DNA from: Kangiella koreensis DSM 16069
GTDB lineage: Bacteria; Pseudomonadota; Gammaproteobacteria; Enterobacterales; Kangiellaceae
Length of the DNA: 64,000 nt
Direction: 5' to 3'
Assembly (NCBI RefSeq): GCF_000024085.1
Contig: NC_013166.1
Coordinates: 2,728,001 to 2,792,000 of the forward strand
Part shown: positions 53,722-62,951 of the stretch, in pieces
Layout of the letters: each line of letters starts with the position of its first letter
Position numbering within the stretch: the first letter of the stretch is position 1
The notes under the pieces: generated by a model
Databases searched by the model: none
The model's input: the letters and a program-made list of their open reading frames with translations, nothing else
What the model was told of the DNA's origin: nothing
Program-made: the position numbers and the translations under genes

Positions 53722-55258
53722 AACAAATATCACCTTTGGCCATTCTTCGCTCACCATTGAGCAGATCTGCCAACTCGCTAAAGGCAATGCCACTGCCAAA
53801 CTTAATTCTGCACCTGAGTTTAAGCACAAGATCGATCAGGGCGCTGACTTTATTAAAGAACTGTTGCGTGAAGATGGTGTAATTTATGGCGTTACTACAG
53901 GTTATGGTGATTCAGTCACCACCCCAGTGCCGGTACAAGATACTCATGAGCTGCCACTGCATCTGACCCGCTTTCATGGCTGTGGCCTGGGATCAATATT
54001 TTCTGCCGAACACACTCGCGCCATTCTTGCCACAAGGTTAGCATCTTTAAGTCAGGGTTATTCAGGGGTTAGTTGGTCATTATTACAGCAATTAGAGTTG
54101 CTACTGCAGAAGGATATTTTGCCACGCATACCAGAAGAAGGTTCGGTTGGTGCCAGCGGCGATCTGACTCCTCTTTCCTACGTTGCCGCAGCGCTCATAG
54201 GTGAACGTGAGGTACTCTATAAAGGTCAGACCCAGCCAACGGAGCAAGTGTTCAAAAGTCTAGGTATTAAACCTATCACGCTTCAACCGAAAGAAGGGCT
54301 GGCGATAATGAATGGTACCGCAGTGATGACGGCGCTGGCTTGCCTTGCTTTTCAACGAGCGGATTATTTAACCCAGCTGTGTTCACGTATCACATCACTC
54401 TGCTCGATTGCATTACAGGGCAACAGCGCTCATTTCGACGAGCTACTGTTTTCCGTCAAGCCACACCCTGGTCAAAATCAGGTGGCGGCCTGGATTCGTG
54501 ATGACCTCAATCACTATAAACACCCACGCAATTCTGATCGTCTACAAGATCGCTATTCAATCCGCTGTGCTCCGCACATTATCGGTGCTCTGAAAGATGC
54601 CATGCCGTGGATGCGTCAAACCATCGAAACCGAACTAAACAGTGCCAATGATAACCCCATTATTGATGGAGCAGGCCAACACGTTCTACATGGTGGCCAC
54701 TTTTATGGAGGCCATATCGCGATGGTCATGGATAGCATGAAAACCGGCATTGCCAATCTTGCGGATTTAATGGATCGCCAAATGGCTTTATTAGTAGATA
54801 GCAAATTCAACAATGGCTTGCCTAATAATCTATCTGCCGCCTCAGAGCAGCGTCGACCGTTAAATCATGGTTTTAAAGCCGTACAAATTGGGGTTAGTGC
54901 CTGGACTGCTGAAGCGTTAAAACTGACTATGCCAGCCAGCGTTTTTTCTCGCTCTACTGAATGTCATAATCAGGATAAAGTAAGCATGGGTACTATTGCT
55001 GCTCGCGACTGTTTACGTATTTTGGATTTAACAGAGCAAGTTGCTGCTGCTTCTTTAATGGCTGCCACCCAGGCTGTGACTTTACGTATTAAGCAAAGCC
55101 AGCTGGATAAGTCATCATTGTCCGATGGGGTTCTTTCTACCTTGGAGCAGGTGTTCGAACATTTTGAATTGGTCAGTGAAGATCGCCCATTAGAGCATGA
55201 GCTGAGACATTTCGTTGCCTTAATTCAGGAGCAACATTGGAGCACCTATGCCAATTAA
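53708..55258 (+). CDS. Aromatic amino acid ammonia-lyase (HAL/PAL/TAL family), pigment cluster
   Basis: The protein has 516 residues with a GTG start overlapping the previous gene by 14. The MIO cofactor triad is A149-S150-G151 in VGASGDLTPLSY, the catalytic Tyr is Y60 in YGVTTGYG, and the Gln and Asn-rich segments NSANDNPI and QVAAWI are present. It should release ammonia from Tyr, Phe or His to give the aryl or imidazolyl acrylate starter. The selectivity pair reads F89-H90, unlike HL (typical TAL), FL (typical PAL) or SH (HAL), so the substrate is open. Confidence 0.92.
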   Translation: MTDTKTNITFGHSSLTIEQICQLAKGNATAKLNSAPEFKHKIDQGADFIKELLREDGVIYGVTTGYGDSVTTPVPVQDTHELPLHLTRFHGCGLGSIFSAEHTRAILATRLASLSQGYSGVSWSLLQQLELLLQKDILPRIPEEGSVGASGDLTPLSYVAAALIGEREVLYKGQTQPTEQVFKSLGIKPITLQPKEGLAIMNGTAVMTALACLAFQRADYLTQLCSRITSLCSIALQGNSAHFDELLFSVKPHPGQNQVAAWIRDDLNHYKHPRNSDRLQDRYSIRCAPHIIGALKDAMPWMRQTIETELNSANDNPIIDGAGQHVLHGGHFYGGHIAMVMDSMKTGIANLADLMDRQMALLVDSKFNNGLPNNLSAASEQRRPLNHGFKAVQIGVSAWTAEALKLTMPASVFSRSTECHNQDKVSMGTIAARDCLRILDLTEQVAAASLMAATQAVTLRIKQSQLDKSSLSDGVLSTLEQVFEHFELVSEDRPLEHELRHFVALIQEQHWSTYAN

Positions 55259-55697
55259 TAATAAACAATTACAGTCGCATCCTATCAACGCAGAATATAG
55301 TATTGAAGTGCCTTTTTTTGACCTTGATCCCATGCAAATCGTTTGGCATGGCAACTACATTAAATACTTTGAGGAAGCACGTTGTCAGCTGTTACGAAAG
55401 ATTGATTATGATTATCCGCAAATGAAAGCCTCAGGTTACTATTGGCCTATCATTGATATTCGAGTGAAGTACGTGAATCCAGCCAGGTACGGACAAAAAC
55501 TACGCTGTATTGCAACCCTCAAAGAATGTGAAAATCGTTTGCTGATTGACTACCGTATTGAAGATCAGGCAACAGGCAAAAAGCTCTCAAAAGGGCATTC
55601 CATTCAGGTTGCAGTTACCGCTGATGAGTTTGAAATGCAATTAATATCGCCTATCGTACTTTCTCAAAAACTAGAAGCCTATTATGCATCTTTATAA
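55248..55697 (+). CDS. 4-hydroxybenzoyl-CoA thioesterase-like protein (pigment cluster)
   Basis: The 149-residue hotdog thioesterase has the active-site motif FFDLDPMQIVWHGNYIKYFEEAR (D25 or D27 region). It could release finished polyene from the carrier or edit stalled chains. It overlaps the lyase by 11 bases and the LolA-like gene by 14. Confidence 0.88.
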   Translation: MPINNKQLQSHPINAEYSIEVPFFDLDPMQIVWHGNYIKYFEEARCQLLRKIDYDYPQMKASGYYWPIIDIRVKYVNPARYGQKLRCIATLKECENRLLIDYRIEDQATGKKLSKGHSIQVAVTADEFEMQLISPIVLSQKLEAYYASL

Positions 55698-56316
55698 GCT
55701 AACAATACTCGCGTTCTTTTTGTCGTTTGCTTTGCTCGCTACCAGTCAGGCCAGCACCAACGTCGAGCCGAACTGTAGCCTTCCATCCGTCACAGAGCAG
55801 GTGCGTGAACAAGCAACCCTTAATCAATTCCAGCAAACTAAACGCATTGCCATTTTATCAAAACCATTAGTCTCCACAGGTTACCTACTGGTATCAGATG
55901 ACCATGGCATGGTGTGGCAAACATCCGAGCCCCTCAAGGGCACTATTGTTATTAAGAATGGTTCACTTAAACAATTTAATAAGCATGATCAAGCAGTGTC
56001 GGCACCAGCCAATTCGAATCAAAAATCCAGTCAGCTAATTACTTCTACTTTTCTTGCTATTTTAGCGGGTGATTTTGCTCAACTTGAGCGCAACTTTTCT
56101 GCTCAGCTGATTTGTGACGAAGAGCAGTGGCAAATTAAATTACAGGCCAAACACGAAGACATGCAACGACTATTAACCGATATCACCATTATTGGTAACA
56201 CCAATATCCAGCAGCTTATTTTTGCTGAAGCTAATGGAGACTCAACGGAGTTAGTATTCACGCCACTTGATGCTCCAGCCACTGAAGAAGCGCTAGGTCT
56301 TTATTTTGTCCGCTAA
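55684..56316 (+). CDS. LolA-like periplasmic carrier (pigment cluster)
   Basis: The 210-residue protein has a signal peptide (about 1-23, TSQAS). The mature part has the LolA pattern of a hydrophobic-pocket fold: LNQFQQTKRIAILSKPLVSTGYLLVSDDHGMVWQT and the LQAKHEDMQRLLTDITIIGNTNIQQLIFAEANGDSTEL segment. It probably shuttles the lipid-anchored pigment across the periplasm. It is paired with the MMPL exporter. Confidence 0.85.
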   Translation: MHLYKLTILAFFLSFALLATSQASTNVEPNCSLPSVTEQVREQATLNQFQQTKRIAILSKPLVSTGYLLVSDDHGMVWQTSEPLKGTIVIKNGSLKQFNKHDQAVSAPANSNQKSSQLITSTFLAILAGDFAQLERNFSAQLICDEEQWQIKLQAKHEDMQRLLTDITIIGNTNIQQLIFAEANGDSTELVFTPLDAPATEEALGLYFVR

Positions 56317-58669
56317 GCTTAAAGTCCTGATTTGGGTCATTTTCATACTGCTCAGCGCAGGGCTTTTTTATAAGCAGCTAAACTCTGGATCAGATTCTCG
56401 CTCTCACTCGAGTGCTGGCTTCGACATCGAAACCAACATTCTTGATTTATTGCCAGAAACTGAAGTTGACCCTTTTGCTGAGGAAGCCTTCGCGCAATTC
56501 TCGGACAAGAACTTCAAGCAGATTATTATTGGCATAAAAGCAGATAAGGGCACAAATTTTCAACCGCTGGTAACCTCTTTAGTTACACAACTTGAACGAA
56601 CCCAGTTGATTGAACGATTCAATACTCAAATTACGGACATCGAGCAACAGGCCATTGCTGAGCAGGTTTTTGAGCATCGCTTTCATCTATTGAGTGAAGC
56701 AGATCGCAAGCTCATGTCTTCAGCTGGCGCTGAACCCTTTATTGATGACAGCCAACAAGTTCTTTATTCACCGCTCTCTGGTCAGCTACTGAACCTGCTC
56801 CCTCAGGACCCATTGCTGTTATCCTATCGCTACCTTCAAAGTTCCTTAAGCCGTAATCAATCAGCCTCTTCTAACGTACAAATAGTCGATGGTCTGACGG
56901 TGTTCCCACAGCCAGAACATGATTTGGTCATTCTATCTGCACTATTACAACGCTCACCGTTTGACACAGAAACCCAGGATCGTATAACTGAAATAACCCA
57001 TAATTTTTCCAGTAGCCACCCTGAAGTCGAATTATTAACAACTGGCGCGGTATTTTATGCAAAATATGCAGCCGCATCTGCCAAGTCTGAAATTTCTACT
57101 ATAGGACTCGGCTCTTTGATTGGCGTCATTCTGCTGTTAATCGTGGCCTTTCGAAGTATCGCTCCACTGTTTATGACTTTAACCTCGTTAGCTGTTGGAG
57201 TCTTTGTTGCCTTCACAGTGGTTCATTATGTCTTTGGATCTATTCATATATTAACATTGGTTTTTGGTGCCAGCCTGTTAGGCGTGGCGGTAGACTATGC
57301 CTTTCATTATTTTTCCAGTGCCATCCACCATGCAAAACCTTTGCCTCATATTTTTATGGCGATTTTGATGGGCCTGATTTCCAGCGTGATCGGTTATGCC
57401 GCACTCTATATGGCTCCTTTTCCGGGCTTACAACAAATGGCCGTTTTTTGTGCTACTGGTTTAGTCGGAGCTTTCCTGACCGTAGTGCTGTTATTCGATA
57501 CTTTTCGCTATAAGGTCTCCACGCCATTAGCATTCCTATCAGTGCTCAATACACATTCTTCTGTTAGTCAAAAACTGGCTCATCCTTATATGATATTGAG
57601 CTTGCTGTTACTGCCTATTATTGCTGGTTATCTATTAATAAATACATCTCATGATAACGATAATATTCGCCAGTTACAGGCAGCGCCTGCAGAGCTGATT
57701 GCGCAAGAATCCACCCTTACTCAAATCACATCAGCACCTGCGACTAATCAATTCTTTTTGTTGCGTGCCAATTCCAGTGAACAACTTTTAGATACCATTA
57801 ATCAATTTGACAACCAACTTGACCAATTAGTGGCAGACAATGTTATTAGCAGTTATTCGCACCTTGGACACTTTGTCCCGAGTCGATCGCAACAGGAAGC
57901 CGATTATAAACTGATCGGTGAGCAACTGACCTTATCCAACCTAAAACCACTGTTTGATATTGGCATACTGGATCAGCAGTCATTTGCTGAACTTAATCGG
58001 TCCTATCGCTCCAGCCAAACGAATTATCTACAGCTACCGGAGTGGTTACAGTCACCTATTGGACAACGTCTGTCTTATTTGTGGTTGGGAAATATCGAAG
58101 GTAAAGCCACTTCTATTATCAGCCTCTCAAACATTAAAAACATTCCAGTACTTGAGCAGTTAGCTCGGCAAAACCCTGATCTTTACTTTATTAACAAAGT
58201 CGACAAAGTTTCACAGCTCTTTACCAGTTATCGTGAGCTAGCTACCTACATGTTGCTACTGGCTGGCTTGGCAATACTGATCATACTGTCGATTAAATAC
58301 AAACTATTAATTGCCTGCCATGTTGTATTGGCACCGCTACTTGCAGCTTCTGTTGCGATTATCCTTACCATTCTGGTGACCGGTAGCTTTAATTTATTCA
58401 GTACTCTGGCACTGTTTCTGGTATTCGGGATTGGTATTGATTACGGCCTTTTTTACGCCGAAGCCAAGTCTCGAACGATTTACATCCACTTGGCAGTTAC
58501 TTTATCTGCCACCACAACACTCCTATCATTTGGTCTGTTATCACTCAGTGAAACACCGGCTATCCATGCCTTTGGTTTGACCATGCTAACCGGTATATTA
58601 ACCGTCTTCTTACTATCACCGATTCTTGGTGGTCGTATTTACCACATTAAAGGACTGAACCATGCCTGA
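56306..58669 (+). CDS. MMPL/RND-type exporter (pigment cluster)
   Basis: The protein has 787 residues with a TTG start at 56306. A first helix (about 4-22), a periplasmic domain (about 40-250), a helix bundle (about 255-400), a second periplasmic loop, and a second bundle (about 640-780) follow the MMPL pattern; ASLLGVAVDYAFHYFSS and FLVFGIGIDYGLFYAEA carry the relay Asp residues. It probably moves the anchored polyene out of the inner membrane. Confidence 0.9.
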   Translation: MSAKLKVLIWVIFILLSAGLFYKQLNSGSDSRSHSSAGFDIETNILDLLPETEVDPFAEEAFAQFSDKNFKQIIIGIKADKGTNFQPLVTSLVTQLERTQLIERFNTQITDIEQQAIAEQVFEHRFHLLSEADRKLMSSAGAEPFIDDSQQVLYSPLSGQLLNLLPQDPLLLSYRYLQSSLSRNQSASSNVQIVDGLTVFPQPEHDLVILSALLQRSPFDTETQDRITEITHNFSSSHPEVELLTTGAVFYAKYAAASAKSEISTIGLGSLIGVILLLIVAFRSIAPLFMTLTSLAVGVFVAFTVVHYVFGSIHILTLVFGASLLGVAVDYAFHYFSSAIHHAKPLPHIFMAILMGLISSVIGYAALYMAPFPGLQQMAVFCATGLVGAFLTVVLLFDTFRYKVSTPLAFLSVLNTHSSVSQKLAHPYMILSLLLLPIIAGYLLINTSHDNDNIRQLQAAPAELIAQESTLTQITSAPATNQFFLLRANSSEQLLDTINQFDNQLDQLVADNVISSYSHLGHFVPSRSQQEADYKLIGEQLTLSNLKPLFDIGILDQQSFAELNRSYRSSQTNYLQLPEWLQSPIGQRLSYLWLGNIEGKATSIISLSNIKNIPVLEQLARQNPDLYFINKVDKVSQLFTSYRELATYMLLLAGLAILIILSIKYKLLIACHVVLAPLLAASVAIILTILVTGSFNLFSTLALFLVFGIGIDYGLFYAEAKSRTIYIHLAVTLSATTTLLSFGLLSLSETPAIHAFGLTMLTGILTVFLLSPILGGRIYHIKGLNHA

Positions 58670-59963
58670 GTTAAACTCGCAATATGACGTCATCATCATT
58701 GGTGCAGGCCCCGCAGGAAGTCTTGCAGCGTCTTTGTTAACACAAAATAACGTTAGCGTTCTGGTGGTCGAAAAGCAGCACTTTCCACGCTTCTCTATTG
58801 GTGAGAGCCTACTCCCACAGTCGATGGTTTATTTGCAAGAAGCAAACATGGTTGATGCCATTAAAGCAGCAGCCCCAGAGCTTGGCTTTCAATACAAAGA
58901 TGGCGCTGCTTTCTTTGCCGACAATCATCCATGTCACTTTGATTTCGGAGAAAAGTTTACTCCAGGGCCCGGCAGTACCTTTCAAGTCAAACGCGCTCCC
59001 TTTGATCAACTGTTAGCACAGGTTGCTGAACAACAAGGTGCAACCTTTTGTTTTGGCCAGCAGGTAACTCAAGTTCGATTACAGGATCCTTGCATCGTCA
59101 CCTTGCAGGATGAAGATGGTACTAGCCGTGATATCCAAACCCGTTTTATTCTTGATGCCAGTGGTTTCGCCAAGGTGTTGCCCAGACTCTTGGATTTAAC
59201 GCTTCCCAGCACCTTTCCGGTTAGAAGTTCGGTATTTTGTCATGTGCAAGACAATATCGACTCTAAGACTTACGATAGAAATAAAATTCTTATTGAAACT
59301 CACCCTCAATGTAAGGATGTCTGGTATTGGTTGATTCCGTTTGCAGACGGAACGGCCTCCGTAGGCTGTGTTGCTAAGCCTGATTTTTTTGAGAAATTAG
59401 AGTCTGAGCAATTAGAGACCGTCTCTAGTTCTCACGAACACTCTTCCCACGAACACTCTGTCCATGAGCAATGGTTCGATGAAGCTGTTAACCAATCCGT
59501 TCGCATCAAGCAACTTTTAGCGACTTCCACAAAAGCCAACTCTGTACAGTACATCACGGCCTATTCCTCCAACGTTAAACAGTTGTTCGGTGAGCGCTAC
59601 GCTTTGCTGGGTAACGCAGGCGAGTTTTTAGATCCGATCTTTTCTTCAGGGGTGACCATCGCTTTTAAATCCGCCAAGCTGGCTACCGATGTTCTATTAA
59701 AGCAACTCAACGATGAAGATGTATGTTGGCAGTCAGAATTTGCTGACCCTTTGCAGCAAGGTGTTCAAACCTTTAAGGCTTTCGTGGAATCATGGTATCA
59801 AGGGCAATTGCAGGACATTATCCATTTTGATGATGCTCCTGAGAATATTCGTGAAATGGTCTGCTCGATTCTTGCTGGCTACGCCTGGGATACCAACAAC
59901 CCGTTCGTGAAACACGCCAAACGTCGACTCAACACATTGGGGCAATTATGCGCAACATCGTAA
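58662..59963 (+). CDS. FAD-dependent oxidoreductase (tryptophan halogenase / geranylgeranyl reductase-like)
   Basis: The 433-residue flavoprotein has the FAD loop IIIGAGPAGSLAASLL (12-27), FPRFSIGESLLPQS as in flavin halogenases and reductases, and a second FAD site (LLGNAGEFLDPIFSSGV). It lacks an evident second halogenase motif (WxWxIP reads as WYWLIP, near but altered). Roles could be desaturation, ring modification or halogenation. Three His/Glu-rich 15-base units at 59427-59471 insert a charged patch. It overlaps the MMPL gene by 8 bases. Confidence 0.85.
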   Translation: MPELNSQYDVIIIGAGPAGSLAASLLTQNNVSVLVVEKQHFPRFSIGESLLPQSMVYLQEANMVDAIKAAAPELGFQYKDGAAFFADNHPCHFDFGEKFTPGPGSTFQVKRAPFDQLLAQVAEQQGATFCFGQQVTQVRLQDPCIVTLQDEDGTSRDIQTRFILDASGFAKVLPRLLDLTLPSTFPVRSSVFCHVQDNIDSKTYDRNKILIETHPQCKDVWYWLIPFADGTASVGCVAKPDFFEKLESEQLETVSSSHEHSSHEHSVHEQWFDEAVNQSVRIKQLLATSTKANSVQYITAYSSNVKQLFGERYALLGNAGEFLDPIFSSGVTIAFKSAKLATDVLLKQLNDEDVCWQSEFADPLQQGVQTFKAFVESWYQGQLQDIIHFDDAPENIREMVCSILAGYAWDTNNPFVKHAKRRLNTLGQLCATS

Positions 59964-60529
59964 TTCTCTTACTGTGCTTATCCATTTGGGGTTGCAACCC
60001 ATCTTATATAAGCGACCAACATAAGGTGCAAATAGGCCAAGATGTACAGTTTCAGCTGATCCAAGAGCTTCCCTTTAAACATGGCTTGCAGCTTTTACAA
60101 AGTGCCCAGATAGACTTTCAGGATCAATCACGTGATCTATTATTTCAAACCGAGGTACGTGACAATCGCTTAATAATGGTCGGACTCACGCCCACTGGGA
60201 CGCGTCTGTTTTCTATTGAAATGAACCAGGATCAAATCATTGCCAGTGGTTTGCCGTCCAATGATGAGCTGAAACCTCAATATCTGTTAGCTGATATGCA
60301 ACTGAGTTTATGGCCTGCGGAACTCGTTTCTAAGGCTTTAACTGGCGCCGAGGTCAATCATAGCAAGCCTCTTGAGCGTGTGATTAGTCATAACCAACAG
60401 CCGATTATCATTATTCGTTACACTGAACCAGTTTATTATCGGGGCAATATCGAATTTCATCATTTAGAACGCGGTTATCGCTTAAATATTGAGCTTCTAT
60501 CCCTTGAAGAGATTTCCAATGCCAAATAA
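59948..60529 (+). CDS. DUF3261 lipoprotein (pigment cluster)
   Basis: The 193-residue protein has a lipoprotein signal with Cys16 (SIWGC). The mature part is a beta-rich DUF3261 domain with YLLADMQLSLWPAELVSKALTGAEV. It is commonly found in aryl polyene clusters next to exporters and may be the outer-membrane receptor that completes the LolA-like pathway (a LolB analogue, inference). It overlaps the flavoprotein gene by 16 bases. Confidence 0.85.
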   Translation: MRNIVILLLCLSIWGCNPSYISDQHKVQIGQDVQFQLIQELPFKHGLQLLQSAQIDFQDQSRDLLFQTEVRDNRLIMVGLTPTGTRLFSIEMNQDQIIASGLPSNDELKPQYLLADMQLSLWPAELVSKALTGAEVNHSKPLERVISHNQQPIIIIRYTEPVYYRGNIEFHHLERGYRLNIELLSLEEISNAK

Positions 60530-61709
60530 ATCATCTATTTACCTCAATCATATGGCTCTGATTAATGCGCTAGGGTTCGAGCATGAAGCGGTTTTTTCAA
60601 AGCTCATCAATGGCGATACCTCGGGTATGAAGTCTTATCAATCTCCAGCCACCAATAAACCCTTTCTGGTAGGCATGGTCGAGCATAGCTTGCCCCAGAT
60701 ACAAGAGCCTTTTGCTAAACATAATACTCGCAATAACCGTCTGATTCTTCACTGCCTTGAGCAGCTTTCGGAACCTCTTTCCCAGTTGTTAGAAACCCAT
60801 CCGACTCATCGTATTGGCGTTGTTATGGGTACCAGCACCTCCGGCATTGCAGAAGGTGAGGTAGCACTTCAATCTCATGCCAATAGCGGAAGCTTTCCTG
60901 CAGACTTTGATTATTCCCAAATTCAGATGTCATCCCCAGCTAACTTTATTAAAGACTATCTCCAGTTAAAGGGTCCCGCTTATTCAATTTCTACTGCCTG
61001 CTCTTCTAGTGGCAAGGTATTTGCTTCGGCTCGTAGCCTTATCGAGAACGACCTGTGTGATGCCGTGATTGTTGGCGGTGCCGATTCGCTGTGTGATATG
61101 ACTCTCAATGGATTTGACTCTCTGGAAGCCATCTCTCCTGAATTATGCCTGCCCTTTAGTACTAACCGAAAGGGTATCAACATCGGCGAAGGTGCGGCGC
61201 TATTTGTTATGTCAAGGATGCCGGCCCCTGTTGCATTATTAGGTGTTGGAGAATCATCTGATGCGCACCACATTTCGGCACCTCACCCTGAGGGGCAGGG
61301 TGCTGCCGCTGCTATGACAATGGCACTTAATGATGCGGGCATTACTGCTAACGATATTGATTATTTGAATTTGCACGGTACCGGAACTGAGTTAAATGAC
61401 CTGATGGAAGGCAAAGCTGTTTCCAGCACTCTTACAGATTCTACCATTGCCAGTTCTACCAAACCGCTTACCGGTCATACACTAGGGGCAGCCGGTGCCA
61501 CCGAGCTGGCTTTTTGCTGGCTGGCACTATCACAGACTGTTGCACCTTACCGCTTCCCCAAGCACTATTTTGATCAGCAATATGATGAGGCAATTCCTGT
61601 TCTCAATCTTGCTACGGAACAAACCACCTGCACCAGCCTGAAGGTCGCCATGAGCAATTCTTTCGCCTTTGGCGGCAACAATGTCAGTGTTATAATCGGC
61701 CGTTCATAG
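60519..61709 (+). CDS. Beta-ketoacyl-ACP synthase (pigment cluster, FabB/F-like)
   Basis: I start at ATG 60519 within the end of the lipoprotein gene; an upstream frame start at 60489 is less likely. The product has 396 residues. The catalytic triad is complete: C161 (TACSSSG), H286 (LHGTGTELND) and H320 (KPLTGHTLGAAGATE). It is a condensing enzyme that probably pairs with the chain-length-factor-like subunit at 47659. Confidence 0.93.
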   Translation: MPNKSSIYLNHMALINALGFEHEAVFSKLINGDTSGMKSYQSPATNKPFLVGMVEHSLPQIQEPFAKHNTRNNRLILHCLEQLSEPLSQLLETHPTHRIGVVMGTSTSGIAEGEVALQSHANSGSFPADFDYSQIQMSSPANFIKDYLQLKGPAYSISTACSSSGKVFASARSLIENDLCDAVIVGGADSLCDMTLNGFDSLEAISPELCLPFSTNRKGINIGEGAALFVMSRMPAPVALLGVGESSDAHHISAPHPEGQGAAAAMTMALNDAGITANDIDYLNLHGTGTELNDLMEGKAVSSTLTDSTIASSTKPLTGHTLGAAGATELAFCWLALSQTVAPYRFPKHYFDQQYDEAIPVLNLATEQTTCTSLKVAMSNSFAFGGNNVSVIIGRS

Positions 61710-61720
61710 GGGGCAGGACT

Positions 61721-62209
61721 ATGCAACAGATACACAGTACACTCGAATCAAAAAAAGCCGGGATATTATCCAAGCCAGTCTCTGAGTTTGTTCCTCACTC
61801 ATCGCCAATGGTATTACTCGATGAGATTCTGGATTTCGAGCAAAACACTCTCACCGCTCAGTTTGAAGTTACTGCTCAGAGTCGCTTCTATTGCCCTAAA
61901 CTAAAAGGTATCGAGTCCTGGGTAGGTATCGAATACATGGCGCAAGCGGTTGCCGCTCTGGCTGGGATCAGAGCCTATCTGGTGGATCAACCGGTTAAGT
62001 TAGGCTTTCTACTAGGCACTCGTCATTTTGAGATCCATAAAACCTTATTTGCGGCCAATCAGACCTATCGAGTGGTTATTGCCGAGTTATTTATGGATGA
62101 TTCTGGGTTGGGTGCATTTGATTGTTCAATTCTGCATAATGAGACCCTTGTCTGTCAGGCAAAACTGAATGTTTTTGAGAGCAATGATACCAATCAGCTC
62201 CTGAATTAA
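61721..62209 (+). CDS. Hotdog dehydratase-like protein, second subunit (ApeP-type)
   Basis: The 162-residue protein has VPHSSPMVLLDEILDFEQN with H26 as candidate catalytic base, and GIESWVGIEYMAQAVAALAG, as in FabZ/FabA relatives. It is the partner of the shorter hotdog protein at 51611 in the expected dehydratase pair. GGGCAGGA lies 5 bases before the ATG. Confidence 0.88.
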   Translation: MQQIHSTLESKKAGILSKPVSEFVPHSSPMVLLDEILDFEQNTLTAQFEVTAQSRFYCPKLKGIESWVGIEYMAQAVAALAGIRAYLVDQPVKLGFLLGTRHFEIHKTLFAANQTYRVVIAELFMDDSGLGAFDCSILHNETLVCQAKLNVFESNDTNQLLN

Positions 62210-62225
62210 GAGAACCATTAACACT

Positions 62226-62951
62226 ATGAGTAGAAGAGTATTAGTTACCGGCTCAAGCCGAGGTATTGGTAAAAGTATCGCCCTACAGTTGGCCCAAGAC
62301 GGTTTCACTGTCACCGTGCATTGCCGCTCCGGACTTGCACAAGCTCAAGAAACCGTTGATCAGATCATCAAGGCTGGTGGTACTGCTAATTTACTTCAGT
62401 TTGATATCGCCGACCGTACTCAGACACAACAAACTCTAGAAGCTGATATTGAACAAAACGGCGCTTACTATGGCGTTGTTTGTAACGCTGGCATTACTCG
62501 CGATAATGCTTTCCCGGCATTAAGCGATGACGATTGGGATGATGTCATCCACACCAACCTGGATGGCTTCTACAATGTGGTAAAACCCCTGGTCATGCCG
62601 ATGGTAAGAAATAAGAAAGGCGGACGTATTGTGGTGATGTCTTCAGTTTCTGGTGTTCTTGGCAATCGAGGTCAGGTCAATTACAGCGCCTCTAAAGCTG
62701 GCCTGATTGGCGCATCTAAAGCACTGGCCGTCGAACTTGCTCGTCGTAAGATTACCGTCAACTGCGTAGCTCCTGGCTTAATTGAAACCGATATGGTTGA
62801 TGATGAGCTTGCAAACGAAGCGCTGAAAATGATTCCGGCCAAAAGAATGGGCAAGCCCGAAGAAATTGCAGGTTTAGTCGGCTATCTTTTTTCCGACACC
62901 GCCGGCTATCTTACTCGTCAGGTCATTTCGGTAAATGGAGGAATGGCTTAA
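62226..62951 (+). CDS. 3-oxoacyl-ACP reductase (FabG-like SDR)
   Basis: The 241-residue SDR has the cofactor loop TGSSRGIG (8-15) with Arg after Ser as in NADPH-users, the core NAG motif (VCNAGIT), and the catalytic YxxxK pair Y153 and K157 (NYSASKAG) with Ser about 13 before. It reduces the ketoacyl intermediate in each polyene cycle. Stop and next start overlap (TAATG). Confidence 0.94.
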   Translation: MSRRVLVTGSSRGIGKSIALQLAQDGFTVTVHCRSGLAQAQETVDQIIKAGGTANLLQFDIADRTQTQQTLEADIEQNGAYYGVVCNAGITRDNAFPALSDDDWDDVIHTNLDGFYNVVKPLVMPMVRNKKGGRIVVMSSVSGVLGNRGQVNYSASKAGLIGASKALAVELARRKITVNCVAPGLIETDMVDDELANEALKMIPAKRMGKPEEIAGLVGYLFSDTAGYLTRQVISVNGGMA

